Shown: in pieces, positions 14,158 to 16,367 of the stretch
How positions within the stretch are numbered: position 1 is the stretch's first letter
Layout: the number at the start of each line of letters is the position of its first letter
NCBI GenBank assembly: GCA_958349075.1
Contig: CATWBR010000036.1
Span: 1 to 16,367 of the forward strand
DNA length: 16,367 nt
Source of the DNA: an uncultured Clostridium sp.
GTDB taxonomy: Bacteria; Bacillota; Clostridia; Lachnospirales; Lachnospiraceae
Direction of reading: 5' to 3'
Notes under the pieces: model-generated
Told to the model about the DNA's origin: nothing
The model's database searches: none
What the model saw: the letters and a program-made list of their open reading frames with translations, nothing else
Made by a program: the position numbers and the translations under genes

Positions 14158-15042
14158 TTATTTATCCTTAAAAATCCCAACCGGGATTTCCATTCTCACC
14201 GTTTTCATCGGGTTGACGGTCTGGCATACGGCCAGATCTCCGCAGAGGCTTAAAAGAAGTGAAGTGTCCTCGTAGGTGAGACCTGTCTGGGAAGAGACAA
14301 ATGACGCCATCCGCAGGGTGGCCAGTTTCCAGGCGTCCTCCACCGTTTCGGCTGCGGCGATCACGATAAAACGTCCGTCCGTGACAGCGGCCGGCCACAG
14401 GAGAGGGCAGTCTTTTAAGACCGTGACACGCACTGTGACGACACCTTCGATCTCCAGGCCGCAGCCGCAGACTTCACCGTCGCCCATGACGGCGTGAAGA
14501 TCCCCCATGGATAAAAGGGCGCCGGGGACATTGACCGGGAGGTAGAGTGTGGTTCCTGTCTTAATCTGGGTGCAGTCCATATTTCCGCCGTGATCGAGGG
14601 GAGTCATTGTCGAGACTTCGCCTTCCTTCGGAGCGGTGCCGATAACGCCAATCATTGGGTCAACCGGTATTTTTATGGAGCTGTTGAATTCGGCTTCACC
14701 GTCCCTGACTGAAAAACGGCGGAAATATTTTTCCGTCAGAAGACCGTTGTCCCAGTCGGTCTGGGGGAAAGAACCGCAGACGCCGACCGGCCCCATGGCA
14801 ATATCGAGGATTTCGATTTTCAGGGTGTCGCCGGGGGCGGCGTCCTCCACATAGAGGGGGCCGGTAACCGCATTGCCCAAGGAGGAGTCGATATTTGAGA
14901 GATTGGCTCCTTCGCTCAGAAGCTGGTTGAAGAAACAGTCATAAGTCTCAAAACGGACCGTGTCCCCGGAAGGAACGCTGTGTGCCGGTTTCACGGCGGG
15001 GGAGAAAGCAAAATGAACATGTTCTTTTGTAATTGTGGTCAT
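14158..15042 (-). CDS. Acetamidase/formamidase family protein
   Basis: This 294-residue cytosolic protein belongs to the FmdA/AmdA family, which hydrolyses formamide or short amides to ammonia and the acid. Family hallmarks are GPLYVEDAAPGDTLKIEILD (about 61-80), the LDHGGNMDC motif (about 149-157), and GDLHAVMGDGEVCGCGLE (about 181-198), whose His and Asp residues fit a metal-dependent site. It is shorter than the 400-residue methylotroph enzymes but within the range of the many Firmicute homologues, whose substrates are mostly unknown. The ATG has AAAGGAAA about 9 bases upstream. It lies 71 bases downstream of the phosphofructokinase gene on the same strand. The gap contains a GC-rich CGGCG/CGCCG hairpin without a U-tract, so cotranscription is possible. 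The specific amide is not predictable. Confidence 0.9.
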   Translation of the reverse strand: MTTITKEHVHFAFSPAVKPAHSVPSGDTVRFETYDCFFNQLLSEGANLSNIDSSLGNAVTGPLYVEDAAPGDTLKIEILDIAMGPVGVCGSFPQTDWDNGLLTEKYFRRFSVRDGEAEFNSSIKIPVDPMIGVIGTAPKEGEVSTMTPLDHGGNMDCTQIKTGTTLYLPVNVPGALLSMGDLHAVMGDGEVCGCGLEIEGVVTVRVTVLKDCPLLWPAAVTDGRFIVIAAAETVEDAWKLATLRMASFVSSQTGLTYEDTSLLLSLCGDLAVCQTVNPMKTVRMEIPVGIFKDK

Positions 15043-15113
15043 GGCAGATTTCCTTTCCTTTTATATTTTGTTTGCGGCCCGCGGCGGGAAACGCCGTGAG
15101 CAGCAATAAAAGT

Positions 15114-16334
15114 TTATCTTCGGTAGAGGTAAAGCGGCAGTCCGTTCTCCATCTTTCTTTCGGCTTCTCCACGGATCAGGGGAAGTACATAGGTGAGGAA
15201 CTCCGGCCCGATATCGGTTCCGTTTTTTGTAATCCATCCGGCCGGGAATATTTTCTCTTTATTACAGATTTCATTGACGTCGGCCAGTGTGCACTCCATG
15301 GAATAAGGCATGTCCCCGGTGCGGTTGAACGCCACCATCATTCCGCTGACGCCCTCCATTGCGTTTTTGACGGCGAAGGAGCCGGCTTCGGCGGCTTCCT
15401 CAATATCCTGGGCGGAGACTACCATGCCGGAGCAGCGCTGGCTCACATTCACTTCCACGGAACGGACTTTGACGCCGAACTGGTTGCGGATATAATTTTC
15501 CAGAATCTCGCCGCAGCCGGTCAGCATCTTATGGCCGAAGGTGTCGAGCTGGGCCTCATTGGAGTATTCACAGATAAAGTGTCCGGCCGAATCCGCGATT
15601 CCTTCCGAGACGCAGACAACGACGGTCTGACTCTTTTCGAATGCCTTCTTTAAGTCGATGGAAAATTGTTCAAATTCAAAAGGGGCCTCCGGCAGATAGA
15701 TAAGAAGCGGATTATCGCCCTCGTGTTTTCTGGCCAGGACGCTGGAGGCGGTGAGCCAGCCGGCGTGGCGTCCCATGAGTTCCACGATGGTGACGGATTT
15801 CTGCTGGTAAACGGAGGCATCCAGGGTAATCTCCCGGACAGTGGAGCCGACATACTTTGCGGCGCTTCCGAAACCGGGAGTGTGGTCTGTCCCCACGAGA
15901 TCATTGTCGATTGTTTTGGGGATTCCGATGAAGCGGATGTCGCTGCCGATTCCGGCGGCATAGCGCGACAGTTTACTCACGGTATCCATGGAGTCATTGC
16001 CTCCGATATAGAAGAAATATCCGATATTCAGTTCCTCAAATTTGTGGAACAGGGTGGGATAGAATGCTGCGGAAAGATTTTCGGGAAGCTTAAACCGGCA
16101 GGAGCCGAGGTAAGCGGCAGGAGTCAGTTTGAGAAGATCCAAATCCTCCTCACTAAGTTCCGACGACAAATTCATGTATTTCCCGGCCAGGAATCCTTCG
16201 ATTCCGTTAATCATGCCATAAACGGCTCCTACTTTGCCGGAGTGGTTTTTCCCCTCCCTGATGACTCCGCAGAGGCTGGCGTTAATCACGGCGGTCGGGC
16301 CGCCTGACTGGCCGACGATAATATTTTTTTTCAT
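15114..16334 (-). CDS. pfp: Phosphofructokinase, diphosphate-dependent type
   Basis: This 406-residue cytosolic enzyme phosphorylates fructose 6-phosphate to fructose 1,6-bisphosphate. The N-terminal loop is GQSGGPTAVINAS (residues 8-20). The donor-site motif is GGNDSMD (111-117): D114 replaces the glycine that ATP enzymes need for ATP. This, with K140 in PKTIDND (139-145), marks the PPi-using class, which is reversible. D143 is the catalytic base and MGRHAGW (187-193) binds sugar phosphate. The N at 113, where GGDDS is common, is a small deviation. A strong AAGGAG lies about 9 bases before the ATG, and TATCAT at the very edge of the window (minus strand, 16361-16366) may be its -10 box. The phosphoryl donor is inferred from these residues and not certain. 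Confidence 0.93.
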   Translation of the reverse strand: MKKNIIVGQSGGPTAVINASLCGVIREGKNHSGKVGAVYGMINGIEGFLAGKYMNLSSELSEEDLDLLKLTPAAYLGSCRFKLPENLSAAFYPTLFHKFEELNIGYFFYIGGNDSMDTVSKLSRYAAGIGSDIRFIGIPKTIDNDLVGTDHTPGFGSAAKYVGSTVREITLDASVYQQKSVTIVELMGRHAGWLTASSVLARKHEGDNPLLIYLPEAPFEFEQFSIDLKKAFEKSQTVVVCVSEGIADSAGHFICEYSNEAQLDTFGHKMLTGCGEILENYIRNQFGVKVRSVEVNVSQRCSGMVVSAQDIEEAAEAGSFAVKNAMEGVSGMMVAFNRTGDMPYSMECTLADVNEICNKEKIFPAGWITKNGTDIGPEFLTYVLPLIRGEAERKMENGLPLYLYRR

Positions 16335-16367
16335 TATGTGTTTCTCCTTTTTTCAGAGGTATGATAT

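Noticed and set aside
15060..15113. Terminator between phosphofructokinase and the acetamidase-family gene
   Set aside because: A GC-rich hairpin is present, but no U-tract follows it on the minus strand.
15033..16307. Two plus-strand open frames of about 200 codons opposite phosphofructokinase
   Set aside because: They are antisense shadows of a gene with intact catalytic motifs.
1..16367. CRISPR array, tRNA, rRNA, IS element or prophage
   Set aside because: No regularly spaced direct repeats, tRNA-like folds, transposase motifs or phage genes were seen.

Overview
The window reads as chromosomal DNA from a strictly anaerobic Gram-positive bacterium, most likely a Lachnospiraceae member (Clostridium cluster XIVa). 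This is inferred from strong AGGAGG-type ribosome binding sites, sigma-A promoters of TTGACA/TATAAT type, intrinsic hairpin/U-tract terminators, moderate GC content, and the gene set: a divergent ATP-type PEP carboxykinase, a PPi-type phosphofructokinase, a YkvI-family membrane protein, and a SpoIID/LytB protein. No phage, IS element, CRISPR array, tRNA or rRNA was recognised. It is a housekeeping region rather than an obvious mobile island.

Layout from the left. (1) pckA (237-1934) has its own promoter and a terminator. (2) A HAD-family phosphatase (2061-2726) converges on a minus-strand three-gene unit: an ECF sigma factor (3761-4282), a zinc-finger membrane anti-sigma factor (3328-3795) and a small multi-pass membrane protein (2766-3347). 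A bidirectional terminator separates the two. (3) A roughly 700-base stretch without a convincing protein gene (4283-4989) holds a strongly foldable RNA-like element (about 4491-4691), a terminator-like hairpin, and a near-consensus promoter for the next unit. (4) A deoxynucleoside/pyrimidine salvage block follows: deoB-deoC, a terminator, then a separate unit of ykvI-like membrane protein, cdd and pdp. Together these can convert (deoxy)cytidine to (deoxy)uridine, phosphorolyse pyrimidine nucleosides, isomerise the pentose 1-phosphate, and cleave deoxyribose 5-phosphate to acetaldehyde and glyceraldehyde 3-phosphate. (5) A second stand-alone noncoding RNA gene lies at about 10038-10310, with a textbook promoter, a long closing helix and a GNRA-capped terminator; it is a 6S-like candidate. 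(6) An AI-2E-family permease-like protein and a large SpoIID/LytB-domain protein follow as a probable pair. (7) On the minus strand at the right edge are a PPi-dependent phosphofructokinase and an acetamidase/formamidase-family protein.

The most interesting items are the two structured RNAs, a probable non-canonical ATT start for the sigma factor, the 104-base overlap between the ykvI-like gene and cdd inside a nucleoside-salvage unit, a palindrome inside the pckA promoter spacer, and an 11-base inverted repeat that overlaps the deoC terminator U-tract. Family assignments rest on reading motifs by eye; no database search was run.
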